From contig NZ_CP100400.1 in the NCBI RefSeq assembly GCF_024218795.1, positions 2,542,001 to 2,606,000 on the forward strand: a DNA stretch of 64,000 nucleotides, given 5' to 3'. Source of the stretch: Halorussus aquaticus. GTDB lineage: Archaea > Halobacteriota > Halobacteria > Halobacteriales > Haladaptataceae. Position 1 is the stretch's first letter. Each line of letters begins with the position of its first letter. The notes under the pieces are model-generated. The model saw only the letters and a list, made by a program, of their open reading frames with translations. It did no database searches and was not told the origin of the DNA. Below are positions 52,486 to 60,861 of the stretch, piece after piece. The position numbers were made by a program, and so were the translations under genes.

Positions 52486-52659
52486 TTACTCGTCGTCCAG
52501 TACGGCGAGACCCTCTTTCAGTTCCGCGGGGAACTCGATGTCGCCGTCCGTCTGCCCGGCGTTGATTTCGTGCGGGCCGATACCGTGGTCCCACAGTTCG
52601 TGGCCCCCGTACTCCTCCAGACCGAGGTCCGGCCGCCACCCTCTGTCCTCGTGCGTCAT
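52486..52659 (-). CDS. Small acidic hypothetical protein
   Basis: 57 residues, highly acidic (MTHEDRGWRPDLGLEEYGGH..., ending VLDDE), with consistently G/C third positions. It is encoded just behind the DyP-like gene in convergent orientation, three bases apart. No family recognised; too short for most gene callers. Confidence 0.6.
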   Translation of the reverse strand: MTHEDRGWRPDLGLEEYGGHELWDHGIGPHEINAGQTDGDIEFPAELKEGLAVLDDE

Positions 52660-52748
52660 ACGATATCACGCAACGAGCACCGACTTAGGTGTTCTGCCGA
52701 CGGACGAAAGGGCAAATCGTTAAGGTGTTATGATACTAACGTGACTAT

Positions 52749-52946
52749 ATGCTCACTCGTCTGTTCGCGTGGCTCCGTTCCCGCGGGTCGTCCGACGACG
52801 CCGACGGAACGGTGTGGGACGCGATTCCCTCGTGGCAGTACCGCGGCCGCCACAGCGAGTCCGGCGGCGCGACTCGCTACGAGCAGGAGCGCGCCATCGA
52901 CGACGTGCAACGCCGTGCGGACGAACTGGACGCCGAGCGGCGCTGA
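52749..52946 (+). CDS. Small hypothetical protein
   Basis: 65 residues: LTRLFAWLRSRGSSDDADGT then IPSWQYRGRHSESGG and a helical tail AIDDVQRRADELDAERR. A TATA-like TTATGATACTAA lies about 27 bases upstream of the ATG. It is similar in look to short haloarchaeal proteins of unknown function. Confidence 0.55.
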   Translation: MLTRLFAWLRSRGSSDDADGTVWDAIPSWQYRGRHSESGGATRYEQERAIDDVQRRADELDAERR

Positions 52947-52980
52947 GTCGCGGGGCGTCGGGAAATCTCGCCGGTGTCAC

Positions 52981-53319
52981 TCAATCCGGCGGCGCGTTCG
53001 GCGGGCGCACGGCGTCGTCCTCGCGGAACGCACCCGAGAAGAGGTCCACGTGGAGTCGGAGTAGTTCCGACTCGTCGAGTCCGGTCTCGTCGGCCTGCTC
53101 GGCGAGCAGGGCCGCGAGTTCGTCGCTGGCCTCGTGGCGCACGGTCCGACCCTCGACCTCGAACGACACGTCTGTCGCGCCCGACGCGAGGTGTTCGACT
53201 TCGAGGAGGGCCTGTTCGGCCTTGGTCTCGACGGCGTCCTCGCGGTCCATCATCCGGTTGTCGCCCCACTCCTCGGCCGCTTCGACGAAGCGGTCGCCGA
53301 CCGTGAACGCGACGGTCAG
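52981..53319 (-). CDS. Hypothetical protein with a probable CTG start
   Basis: 112 residues if translation starts at the CTG at 53319, which overlaps the stop of the upstream zinc-ribbon gene (CTGA). There is no ATG, GTG or TTG between that stop and the ATG at 53253, yet coding character (third positions all G/C) extends to the overlap. Sequence VAFTVGDRFVEAAEEWGDNR then EHLASGATDVSFEVEGRTV and LHVDLFSGAF near the end. No family recognised. If the ATG at 53253 is used instead, 90 residues remain. Confidence 0.6.
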   Translation of the reverse strand: MTVAFTVGDRFVEAAEEWGDNRMMDREDAVETKAEQALLEVEHLASGATDVSFEVEGRTVRHEASDELAALLAEQADETGLDESELLRLHVDLFSGAFREDDAVRPPNAPPD

Positions 53320-53465
53320 AACGACACCCCCGTTCGCTCGTCGGTGAACGCGGTCTTCCAGACGGACTGCTCCTCGCAGACCGGACACTCCCGGTGCAGC
53401 GGTCGCCCGTGGGCGTCGGCGAAGTCGGCCAGTTGGCCGCACGCCTCGCACTCGTAGTACGTCAT
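53316..53465 (-). CDS. Small zinc-ribbon protein
   Basis: 49 residues with two CxxC pairs (CEACG at residues 6-10 and CPVCEEQ at about 31-37), enough to bind one zinc. The start is one base downstream of the stop of the membrane protein gene before it; its own stop overlaps the next frame (CTGA). Similar small ribbons are common in haloarchaea as putative regulators. Confidence 0.65.
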   Translation of the reverse strand: MTYYECEACGQLADFADAHGRPLHRECPVCEEQSVWKTAFTDERTGVSF

Positions 53466-53466
53466 C

Positions 53467-53745
53467 TCACCGAACACCGCCGCGTTCGGGCGGGAAGGTG
53501 TCCGGTGCCGGTGACGACTCCGAGAGTGCGCCGTACAGCGCGGCCAGCAGGCCGACGAGGCCGAGCATGACCAGCAGGCCGACGAGGCCGCCGACCCACG
53601 TCGGACCGGCGGTACCGCCCCCGCCGGACCAGAAGGACGGAATCGCCTCGAACACCCTGAACACGTTCATCGCGACCCACGCGCCGAATAGCAGGACGGC
53701 GACCAGCAGTATCGGTGCCTGTCGTCCCGCGGTTCGTAAGCTCAT
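53467..53745 (-). CDS. Two-span membrane protein, hypothetical
   Basis: 92 residues: MSLRTAGRQAPILLVAVLLF begins the first membrane segment (about 9-28), a Gly-rich loop follows (SFWSGGGGTAGPTW), then a second segment (about 55-78, VGLLVMLGLVGLLAALYGAL) and a polar tail. The start at 53745 is preferred over one nine codons earlier, which would leave no promoter space before the next gene. Operon with the zinc-ribbon gene. Confidence 0.65.
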   Translation of the reverse strand: MSLRTAGRQAPILLVAVLLFGAWVAMNVFRVFEAIPSFWSGGGGTAGPTWVGGLVGLLVMLGLVGLLAALYGALSESSPAPDTFPPERGGVR

Positions 53746-53788
53746 TTGAACCCCCGTGTGCTCCGTTACCACGCCGGGGGCTAAAAAA

Positions 53789-54544
53789 CTACTCCGCGGC
53801 GTCGGGACTCCGGTCCTCGGCGACCGACCACCCCGCCTTCTCGGCCGCCTCCGAGAGCGGGACGAACTCCCAGTCGGCGGTCTCCGCTATCTCCTCGTCC
53901 TCGCCCTCGACGCCGACGACCACCATGCGCTCGGCGTAGAACATCGAGCGCGGACCGATTCGAGCGAGGCGTTCGCCGGGTCCGGCGCTCGACCCGTTGA
54001 AGAAGTCGAGGTCCACGTTCCGGTCGCGCTGGAACTTGTTGAGGACGTGGGCCGGGACGCGGCCGACGACGCCCACCCAGTCGGCCCACCCGTCGGCGTC
54101 GAGGGCGGCCGCACCGAAGTTTGAGAGGCGCGTCGCGGCCGCGTAGGTGAACGCCAGCGTCATGTCGTCGGCCCCGCCGCCGTGGGGACCGGAGGCCGAG
54201 TCCGGGTCGGAACCGTGTCCCTCGCTCGCGTCGGTGGACTCGACGCCCGCGCCAGCGCCGCCGGACGCCGTCGGAACGCCGACCGGCTTGTCGTCGTTCT
54301 CGCGCGGGACGCGGGGGACGGGGTCAGCGCCGTCCGCCTCCGCACTGTCCGCTTCCGAGTCGGGGGACGGCGCCGAAGCAGACGAATCGGACGTCGATTC
54401 GGTCGCCGAGGTCCGGACCTCGGTCACGGGTTCCGGAGCGTCGTCGGGGTCGCCCTCCCCGCGCCAGAACCAGTCGCCGGGGTTCGGGGTCTCCTCGTCG
54501 CTCTCGCCTGCGTCGAGTTCGTCCAGATCGATTCGGTCGGTCAT
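53789..54544 (-). CDS. Haloarchaeal DUF7124-like protein with disordered acidic N-terminus
   Basis: 251 residues. Residues ~1-125 are disordered and Asp/Ser-rich. The C-terminal half is globular (MTLAFTYAAATRLSNFG..., ADWVGVVGRVPAHVLNKFQR, MVVVGVEGEDEEIAETADWE). I associate this half with the haloarchaeal DUF7124; the name is from memory. It is soluble. Its ATG lies downstream of GGGAATAGATAG, a possible TATA box. Confidence 0.7.
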   Translation of the reverse strand: MTDRIDLDELDAGESDEETPNPGDWFWRGEGDPDDAPEPVTEVRTSATESTSDSSASAPSPDSEADSAEADGADPVPRVPRENDDKPVGVPTASGGAGAGVESTDASEGHGSDPDSASGPHGGGADDMTLAFTYAAATRLSNFGAAALDADGWADWVGVVGRVPAHVLNKFQRDRNVDLDFFNGSSAGPGERLARIGPRSMFYAERMVVVGVEGEDEEIAETADWEFVPLSEAAEKAGWSVAEDRSPDAAE

Positions 54545-54926
54545 TGTCTGGAGTCGCGCCGTGTGGGACGCTATCTATTCCCAGTATAGACGCAGACGAG
54601 GTTAAGCCTGTCCCCGGAGACGGTCGGGCGGGAGCGAACTCGTCGGTCACCGAGGGTCAGCGTTTTCAACGATTGCGACGCGTCTCGGACCGAGATGGGT
54701 CCCGCCGACCGAACCCGACCGAGGCAGGTTCTCGGCGCTATCGCGGGCGGTGTCGTCGGGATGGCCGAGAGGTCGATAGCCGTCGCGTCGTTCGGAGTCG
54801 GGACGCGGTACGGTGGACACCATCGCGTTCGGTCCGGGGACGACGACCGAGGCGGGAAACGGAACCTCGGCCCGTTTTTGGCGAACCTAAAAGCTCAAAT
54901 ACGCGCCGACGCAACCGATAGACAGC
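54545..54926. other. Intergenic region, doubtful short frame only
   Basis: 382 bases between divergent genes. One plus-strand frame of 79 codons starting at 54695 has a glycine-rich patch (QVLGAIAGGVVGMAERSIAV) but turns basic and overlaps the glycosyltransferase start; I do not call it. TATA-like CTAAAAGCTCAAATACG just before 54927 serves the glycosyltransferase gene. Confidence 0.4.
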
Positions 54927-55691
54927 ATGGATAGAGACGTTGCGGACGCTGATTCGGGCGGGTCCTCGGGGTCGGCGGAGTACACCTTCGACGACGTGAG
55001 CGTCGTCATGGGGACGTACAACGAGGAGGCCGCCATCGGCACGGTACTGGACGACGTAGAGCGTGTGACCGGGGGTCGCGCCGAGGTGGTTTGCGTCGAT
55101 GGCTCGTCCGACCGGACGCCGGAAATCGCCCGCGAGAAGGGCGCTCACGTCGTCGAGCAGAAACCGCAGGGGTACGGCGTGGCGGTGCGCGAGGCCCTGC
55201 TGACCCCGGACCGGCCAGTGGTCGTGACCACCGACTGCGACGACACCTACCCGATGGAGCAACTGCCGGAGTTCCTCGACTGGATAAACGCGGGCCACGA
55301 CGTGGTGAGCGGCGACCGACTCTACTGGGGCGCCGAGGCGATGCCGGACCTGAATCGGTGGGGCAACTACGCCTTCGCGGGACTGGCGAGTCTCCTGATG
55401 GGCGAACTCGTCCACGACACCACGACCGGAATGCGCGCGTACCGGCGGGACGTCATCGAGGACATCGACTGGACCGAGAACACCGGACTCTCGGCCGAAC
55501 TCCTGATTCGCCCGCTGATGCGGGGCTACGACGTGCGCGAGATTCCCATCGAATACGACGAGCGCGCGGGCGAGACCAAGCTAAATCCCTTCACCGGCGG
55601 TTTCGCCATCGCCAAGTCCATCGTGACGGTCTGTCTCGAAGAACGGCGGCGTCGGACGTCCGAACCGCAAGCGCGGCGGCGTCGAAGGTGA
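54927..55691 (+). CDS. GT2-family glycosyltransferase (dolichol-phosphate hexose type)
   Basis: 254 residues. A GT-A fold: SVVMGTYNEEAAIGTVLDDV, nucleotide-binding CVDGSSDRT, the metal-binding D-x-D region TTDCDDTYPM, and a DTTTGMRAYRRDV stretch typical of dolichyl-phosphate mannose/glucose synthases. No membrane spans, so it acts at the inner face of the membrane and would charge dolichol phosphate for N-glycosylation or polysaccharide assembly. Ends in a basic RRRRR tail. Confidence 0.88.
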   Translation: MDRDVADADSGGSSGSAEYTFDDVSVVMGTYNEEAAIGTVLDDVERVTGGRAEVVCVDGSSDRTPEIAREKGAHVVEQKPQGYGVAVREALLTPDRPVVVTTDCDDTYPMEQLPEFLDWINAGHDVVSGDRLYWGAEAMPDLNRWGNYAFAGLASLLMGELVHDTTTGMRAYRRDVIEDIDWTENTGLSAELLIRPLMRGYDVREIPIEYDERAGETKLNPFTGGFAIAKSIVTVCLEERRRRTSEPQARRRRR

Positions 55692-55763
55692 CTACCCGAG
55701 CAATCCCTTCACATCCAACCAGAAGCCCCCAGAGTTATTCCGACAACGCGGGTAGGTTACCGT

Positions 55764-56705
55764 ATGCCGACGGACATCCCCGGTATCCATCACGTCACGG
55801 CCATCGCCAGCGACCCCGGCGAGAACCTCGACTTCTACACGCAGACGCTCGGACTCCGACTGGTCAAACAGAGCGTGAATCAGGACGACGTCTCGGTGTA
55901 CCACCTCTTCTACGGCGATTACGGCGGCAGTCCCGGAACGAGCATGACGTTCTTCCCCTACGAGGGCGCTCAGCAGGGGCGCGTGGGCACCGGACAGGTC
56001 GATACGACCGCGTTCCTGATTCCGGCCGACTCGGTCGATTACTGGGTCGAGCGACTGGCGGACGAGGGCGTCGAGGCCGAGGACCCGCACGAACGGTTCG
56101 GCGACACCGTGATTCCGTTTCGGGACCCCGACGGTCTGCCGTTGGAACTGGTCGCCCGCGAGGACGCGCCCGCGGGCGACCCGCCGGAAGGGCCGGTCCC
56201 CGAGGAACACGCGATTCGGGGCTTCTTCGGCGTGACGCTCTCGCTGGAGTCGGCCGAACCCACGGCGACGCTTCTGCAGACGATGGGGTTCCGTGAGACC
56301 GAGAGCGAACACGACCGGCGGCGCTACGAGGCCGACGGCGAACTGGGGTACGTGGTCGATATCCTCGAAGACCCGCAGGCACCCCGCGGGCAACCCGGCG
56401 CGGGCACCGTCCACCACGTCGCGTTCCAGGTGACCGACGAGGACCAGTCGGCGTGGCGCGACGTGCTGATGGAACACGGACTCCGGCCGACCGAGATAAT
56501 CGACCGGAAGTGGTTCAGGTCGGTGTACGCCCGCACGAAGGGCGGCGTCCTCTTCGAGTTCGCCACGAAGGAACCGGGGTACACGGTGGACGAGGACCTA
56601 GAGGAACTGGGCGAACGACTCGTCCTCCCCGAGTGGTTGGAGGACCGCCGCGACGAAATCGAGGCGGGACTTCCGGAGTTAAGACCGGAGCAATCGGCCG
56701 AATAG
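55764..56705 (+). CDS. Ring-cleaving dioxygenase (VOC superfamily)
   Basis: 313 residues in two VOC halves (about 5-130 and 150-265). Metal ligands expected for the LinE/PcpA-like family: His in GIHHVTAIAS (residue 8 or 9), His in GTVHHVAFQV (~214) and Glu in VLFEFATKE (~262). The annotated substrates in relatives are hydroquinones, but many haloarchaeal copies are of unknown substrate. It is of normal length and monocistronic, followed by a candidate ncRNA element. Confidence 0.88.
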   Translation: MPTDIPGIHHVTAIASDPGENLDFYTQTLGLRLVKQSVNQDDVSVYHLFYGDYGGSPGTSMTFFPYEGAQQGRVGTGQVDTTAFLIPADSVDYWVERLADEGVEAEDPHERFGDTVIPFRDPDGLPLELVAREDAPAGDPPEGPVPEEHAIRGFFGVTLSLESAEPTATLLQTMGFRETESEHDRRRYEADGELGYVVDILEDPQAPRGQPGAGTVHHVAFQVTDEDQSAWRDVLMEHGLRPTEIIDRKWFRSVYARTKGGVLFEFATKEPGYTVDEDLEELGERLVLPEWLEDRRDEIEAGLPELRPEQSAE

Positions 56706-56742
56706 CGGACTGCTTGGGGGATTTAGCGAGCGACGGGTCGGG

Positions 56743-56851
56743 CGAACGTTTATCTCCGAGAACGGTACGAATCCGGCCCGGACGCCTCTCGCGGTCGCTC
56801 GGAGTCGGGCCGGGGACCGCCAGTCCGTGTAGCCCGTCAGGGCCGAGCCAA
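56743..56851 (+). ncRNA. Candidate small RNA / repeated structured element, copy 2
   Basis: About 109 bases. It begins with a near-consensus haloarchaeal promoter: CGAA (BRE) then GTTTATCTC (TATA); 26 bases on, at about 56773-56776, the GC-rich core starts. The core folds readily: CCGGCCCG (56773-56780) pairs with CGGGCCGG (56806-56813), then a GGAC...GTCC hairpin and GCCGAGCCAA. This matches copy 1 at 28230-28340. It lies between a convergent dioxygenase and NUDIX gene. Transcription is inferred. Confidence 0.55.
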
Positions 56852-56893
56852 ATTCGGGACGCGAGAGATATCGTCACGGAGGTAGGACCAGCG

Positions 56894-57412
56894 TCAGCAG
56901 TGGCGGTGCAGAATGTCCGCGTGTTCACACTCGTCGGGCACCGAATCGAACCACGCGGCGGCGGCTATCTCGGCGTCGTCTCTCCCGAGGTCGTCGCCGA
57001 GCGAGGCGTCGCCGGACCGCGCCTCGAAGACCACGAAGTAGCCGGAGACTCCTGACTTCTCCGCTCCAATCGACCCGTCGGACTCGTCGGCCACGAACGT
57101 CTGTTCGGACACCTCCAGTGGTCGCTCGACGACCGCGTCGAGACCCGTCTCCTCGCGGACCTCGCGCACGACCGCCTCTCGGAGCGACTCGCCGCGTTCG
57201 ACGTCGCCGCCGGGGAATACCCAGCCGTCGCTCCACCTGTTCCGAACGAGAGCGACTCGGCCGTCGCCGTGCCGGACCAGCGCGCCGACCCAGCGGTCGA
57301 ACCCCGCTTCGACGTTCTCGCGCACCGTCTCGAACGCCTCGGCGTCGAGCGGAATCGTCTCCGCGCTGGTCGCCACGTCGTCGCGGTCGGCGAGTCGGTC
57401 GAGTTCGTCCAT
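56894..57412 (-). CDS. NUDIX hydrolase
   Basis: 172 residues. The Nudix box is complete: G-x5-E-x7-REVREETG in [14 protein letters not shown] followed by [12 protein letters not shown]. It hydrolyses a nucleoside diphosphate linked to another group; substrate unknown. The ATG at 57412 is 28 bases behind the stop of the large membrane protein gene, so it may be the last gene of that run. In-frame upstream starts overlap that gene and are rejected. Confidence 0.92.
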   Translation of the reverse strand: MDELDRLADRDDVATSAETIPLDAEAFETVRENVEAGFDRWVGALVRHGDGRVALVRNRWSDGWVFPGGDVERGESLREAVVREVREETGLDAVVERPLEVSEQTFVADESDGSIGAEKSGVSGYFVVFEARSGDASLGDDLGRDDAEIAAAAWFDSVPDECEHADILHRHC

Positions 57413-57440
57413 CTGCACACGAGTTCTCGCGGACGTGGTT

Positions 57441-59621
57441 TCAGGATTGTGCCACGAATGCAGTCCGAACGGTCGCGTTGGCGCTCCCTGCCGCACTGAC
57501 CGACTGGTTCGCTCGCAGTGTCGTCTCCATCCGAATGCCGTCGGGCATCGAATCCTCGACGTAGGCGGCCGCACCGTTGCAGTCGTCCGGAACGAGACAG
57601 ACTTCTCGATAGGGCGAGAGCGCGACGACCGACTCCCCTGCGCGCTGGACCGGAAGTTCGAGTCGATAGGAGAACCCACCCGCGGCGTCGCTGACGAACA
57701 CCTGCACGACGATTTCGTCCTCGCGCCCGACCGGAACCGTCGCGGTATCGCCGACCGACGTCACGCCGGGTCCGACGAATCGGGCCGTCCCGTTCCCCAC
57801 GCGGAGGGCGACCGAGAGGTTCGATGGCGTCCCCTCGACCGCGTAGTAGGCGGACTCGCCGCCCGTGGAGACGCGGGCCGACACGCTCTCGGCGTAGTCG
57901 GGGACCGCGAGCGTGGCGTTCAGCGTCAGTCGTTCGCCCCGAACCACCCGGACTCGGTCGAGCGTCGGGTCCACCGACCCGCCGTGGGCGGGCGTCCACT
58001 CGCCCCGGTATCCGTAGCGGTAGTAAGTCCGGTTCGGATACGCCGCGACCACGTCGATGTCGTCGGGACCGTCCGACAGCGCGTACACCGTTTCCCCGTC
58101 GAATCCGGGGTCGTTCCGGAGGTGCTGGAACGGGTGGTTGAGCCAGTCGCCGTACGGCGTCGGGAGGAACACCACCGCGTTCGAGAGGTGGCGCTCCTCG
58201 AACGGTTGATAGGCCCGTTCGTACTCGGCCGTAATCTCGGCGTTCTCCGCGACGGTCGGCGCGAGGACGCCCGCCGTCGCGCCCGCGAGCAGGAGGACGC
58301 CCACGAGCGCGACCGACCGGGCGACCGTCTGCGGGCGCTCGACTCGCTCGGCCGCAAGCCCACGCACGCTGTCGAACGCGAGGAGCGCGCCGCGGGCCGC
58401 GAACGCCGCGGTCGGTACGAGCAGGTCGAAGTGGTAGTACGGTCCCAGCGTGGCCACCAGACCGTCGTCGGGGTTCGCCAGCGACCCGAGGACGTTGAGG
58501 TTGCCCCAGAAGTAGACGTTCCCCGCGACGACCGAGAGGAACAGGCCCGCGAGGACGGCCGTCGCCTGCGCGTCGGTGAACTCGGCCGACCAGTCGGGCG
58601 AGACGCGACGGACGAACGCGCCGACTCCGACCGCCGCGAGGAGCGTACCGACCGGACCGCCGACGACCCACTCGGTGAACAGCAGCGTCACTACCTCGGC
58701 GTTGGCCCGGAGCGCCAGCATCGGCGTGTAGTTGCGTGCGTAGCCCAGAATCTCGCGGTGGCCGAAGCCGAGACCGTCCCGCGGTGCGAACGCCTCGTAG
58801 GGGAAGGTCCACGGCGACCCCGTCACCGCGGCGTTGTAGCCGAGCGCGACCGCGACGCCCGCGAGACCGCCGAGCGCGGTCAGCGAGAGTCGCACCGTCC
58901 GCACCTCGCGCCACGCACGGCCGAACGACTGGCGTACGTCGCCGCGAATCGCCGAAAGAGGACCGACAGCCAGCGAGTACAGCGCGTGGACGAGGAACGG
59001 GGTCGCGAACAGCACCGCAGTGTAGGGTCGTGCGAAGAACGCCGCGCCGATTGCGAGACCGGCGAGCAGGGCGTAGCCGTACGTCCCGCGGGTCCGTCCA
59101 CCCGCGGCCGCTTCGGTCCGAGCGCTCCGGAAGTACGCGAACGCGAACAGCAGATTCCAGAACGTCGTCGGCGCGTACGGGAGGAACACCGACGAGTCTA
59201 TCAGGAACAGCGGCGACGCGAGCAGGAACACCCCGGCTAGCAGGCCGGTCCGGCGGTCGAACGCCTCGGCGGCGACGGCCGCCGTCAGCGCGACGTTCGC
59301 CGCGGCGACGACGGCCAGCGAGAACCGGGCGCTCCCGAGTAGTTTCCCGACCGCGAACATCGCCGCGGGGACCGGCGCGTACTTGGGGTAGAGCCGACCG
59401 CCGTCGCTGACGAAGAACCACGGTCGGAACGACTCCGGGACCGGCGGGAACAGCGACAGTTTGCCCTCCAGTAGCATCGCGGCCTGCTGGAGGTAGACCG
59501 CCTCGTCGTGGTTGGTCGTGTGGTACGGGAACAGTTCAGTGGCGACGAGCAGGACCACGACCGCCGCCAGCGCGGCGAGCAGCGCGGAGAAGAGACGGAA
59601 TCGCTCGCGGTTCATCGACAT
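57441..59621 (-). CDS. GT39/ArnT-like multi-span membrane glycosyltransferase
   Basis: 726 residues. About ten N-terminal membrane segments (first [18 protein letters not shown]). [18 protein letters not shown] near residue 37 contains the D-E pair typical of GT39/ArnT-type lipid-linked sugar transferases. After the membrane region (about 1-440) comes a C-terminal extracytoplasmic beta-rich domain (about 450-726). I recall haloarchaeal relatives as DUF7846. It begins 16 bases after the stop of the ABC transporter ATPase gene, but a functional link to iron uptake is not evident. Confidence 0.75.
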   Translation of the reverse strand: MSMNRERFRLFSALLAALAAVVVLLVATELFPYHTTNHDEAVYLQQAAMLLEGKLSLFPPVPESFRPWFFVSDGGRLYPKYAPVPAAMFAVGKLLGSARFSLAVVAAANVALTAAVAAEAFDRRTGLLAGVFLLASPLFLIDSSVFLPYAPTTFWNLLFAFAYFRSARTEAAAGGRTRGTYGYALLAGLAIGAAFFARPYTAVLFATPFLVHALYSLAVGPLSAIRGDVRQSFGRAWREVRTVRLSLTALGGLAGVAVALGYNAAVTGSPWTFPYEAFAPRDGLGFGHREILGYARNYTPMLALRANAEVVTLLFTEWVVGGPVGTLLAAVGVGAFVRRVSPDWSAEFTDAQATAVLAGLFLSVVAGNVYFWGNLNVLGSLANPDDGLVATLGPYYHFDLLVPTAAFAARGALLAFDSVRGLAAERVERPQTVARSVALVGVLLLAGATAGVLAPTVAENAEITAEYERAYQPFEERHLSNAVVFLPTPYGDWLNHPFQHLRNDPGFDGETVYALSDGPDDIDVVAAYPNRTYYRYGYRGEWTPAHGGSVDPTLDRVRVVRGERLTLNATLAVPDYAESVSARVSTGGESAYYAVEGTPSNLSVALRVGNGTARFVGPGVTSVGDTATVPVGREDEIVVQVFVSDAAGGFSYRLELPVQRAGESVVALSPYREVCLVPDDCNGAAAYVEDSMPDGIRMETTLRANQSVSAAGSANATVRTAFVAQS

Positions 59622-59637
59622 CGCTCGCGTCGCCGAT

Positions 59638-60861
59638 TCATCTGGAGCGCGCGGTCTCGGAGACGCGCTCGGTAATCGACTCGCCTTCCTCTTCCGGCGG
59701 GTACCACGCCAGCGTGTGGTCGGCGTCGAGTTCGACGCGGACCGGTTTGCCGATGTCGAGTTCCTCGACGTGGTTGTGCTGGCAGTGGACGACGTCGCCG
59801 TTGTGGAGTTCGACCCGGTAGACGAAGGAGGGGCCGGTGTACTGGCGGTGGATGATGTGGCCGTCGGCCTCCGACTCGTCCACGACGGTCGCTCGGAGGT
59901 CGTCGGGCCGGACCAGTACGTCGAGGTCGGTCCCCGCGTACTCCGTCGTCAGGCCGTTGAGGCGCTGCGGTGCGAAGTTACCGATGGGCGTCACGACCGT
60001 CCCCTCCTCGTGCCACGCCGAGAGGAACCCGGCCTGTCCGAGGAACGAGGCGACGAACCGGGACTCGGGATGCTCGAAGACGCTCTCGGGTTTGCCGACC
60101 TGTTCCACCTGCCCGTCGTTCATCACGGCCACCCGGTCGGAGATGGAGAGGGCTTCCTCCTGATCGTGCGTGACCGAGACGGCTGAGACGCCCGCCTCCT
60201 TCAGGATTCGGCGGACCTCCTCGCGCATCTCGACCCGGAGGCGAACGTCGAGGTTCGAGAAGGGTTCGTCCAGCAGGAGGATGTCGGGTTCGGGCGCGAG
60301 CGACCGCGCGAGAGCGACGCGCTGTTGCTGACCGCCCGACAACTCGTCGGGCGTGGCGTCGCGGTGGCCCGCGAGGTCCACCAGTTCGAGCAGTTCGTCC
60401 ACGCGGCGCTCGGTCTCGCGCTCGTCGGCGTCCGTGAGACCGAAGGCGACGTTCTCGGCCACGGTGAGGTGCGGGAACAGCGCGAAGTCCTGAAAGACGA
60501 GACCCACGTCGCGGTTCTCGGGCTTGACGTACCGGGTCTCGTCGGCGACCACCTCGCCGCCGAGGCGGACCTCGCCCGCGTCGGGGCGGTCGAGTCCGGC
60601 CATCATCCGGAGCGTAGTGGTCTTGCCGCATCCCGAGGGACCGAGCAGGGTGAGCAGTTCGCCCTCGCGGACCGACAGCGACAGCGAGTCCACCGCCGTC
60701 TCGGCGGCGTACTCCTTGACGACGTCGTCGAGTTCCAGCACCGCCTCCGGGTCGGTGTCGGGGTGGTCGTCGCTCTCGCGTCGCGGTGCAGTCGCCGACG
60801 TGGATTCCGGTTCCGTTCCGTCCATCGTTTCGGGGTCGTCGTGTGTGGATTCGCTACGCAT
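59638..60861 (-). CDS. Iron(III)-type ABC importer ATP-binding protein
   Basis: 407 residues with an acidic ~45-residue leader. Walker A GPSGCGKTT, ABC signature LSGGQQQRVALA, Walker B ILLLDEPFSNLD and switch His THDQEEALS are all intact. A C-terminal TOBE-like domain (about 300-400, VLVRPDDLRATVV) fits FbpC/PotA ATPases. The ATG at 60861 overlaps the permease stop by eight bases (ATGCGTAG), so translation is coupled. Upstream in-frame starts lie inside the permease gene and are rejected. Confidence 0.92.
   Translation of the reverse strand: MRSESTHDDPETMDGTEPESTSATAPRRESDDHPDTDPEAVLELDDVVKEYAAETAVDSLSLSVREGELLTLLGPSGCGKTTTLRMMAGLDRPDAGEVRLGGEVVADETRYVKPENRDVGLVFQDFALFPHLTVAENVAFGLTDADERETERRVDELLELVDLAGHRDATPDELSGGQQQRVALARSLAPEPDILLLDEPFSNLDVRLRVEMREEVRRILKEAGVSAVSVTHDQEEALSISDRVAVMNDGQVEQVGKPESVFEHPESRFVASFLGQAGFLSAWHEEGTVVTPIGNFAPQRLNGLTTEYAGTDLDVLVRPDDLRATVVDESEADGHIIHRQYTGPSFVYRVELHNGDVVHCQHNHVEELDIGKPVRVELDADHTLAWYPPEEEGESITERVSETARSR

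Noticed and set aside
54695..54934. 79-codon frame before the glycosyltransferase
   Set aside because: Turns basic, overlaps the next start codon and has no promoter; coding character is weak.
57435..59240. 601-codon open frame on the plus strand
   Set aside because: Antisense to the GT39-like membrane protein; composition is Arg/Val/Asp-rich with no family resemblance.
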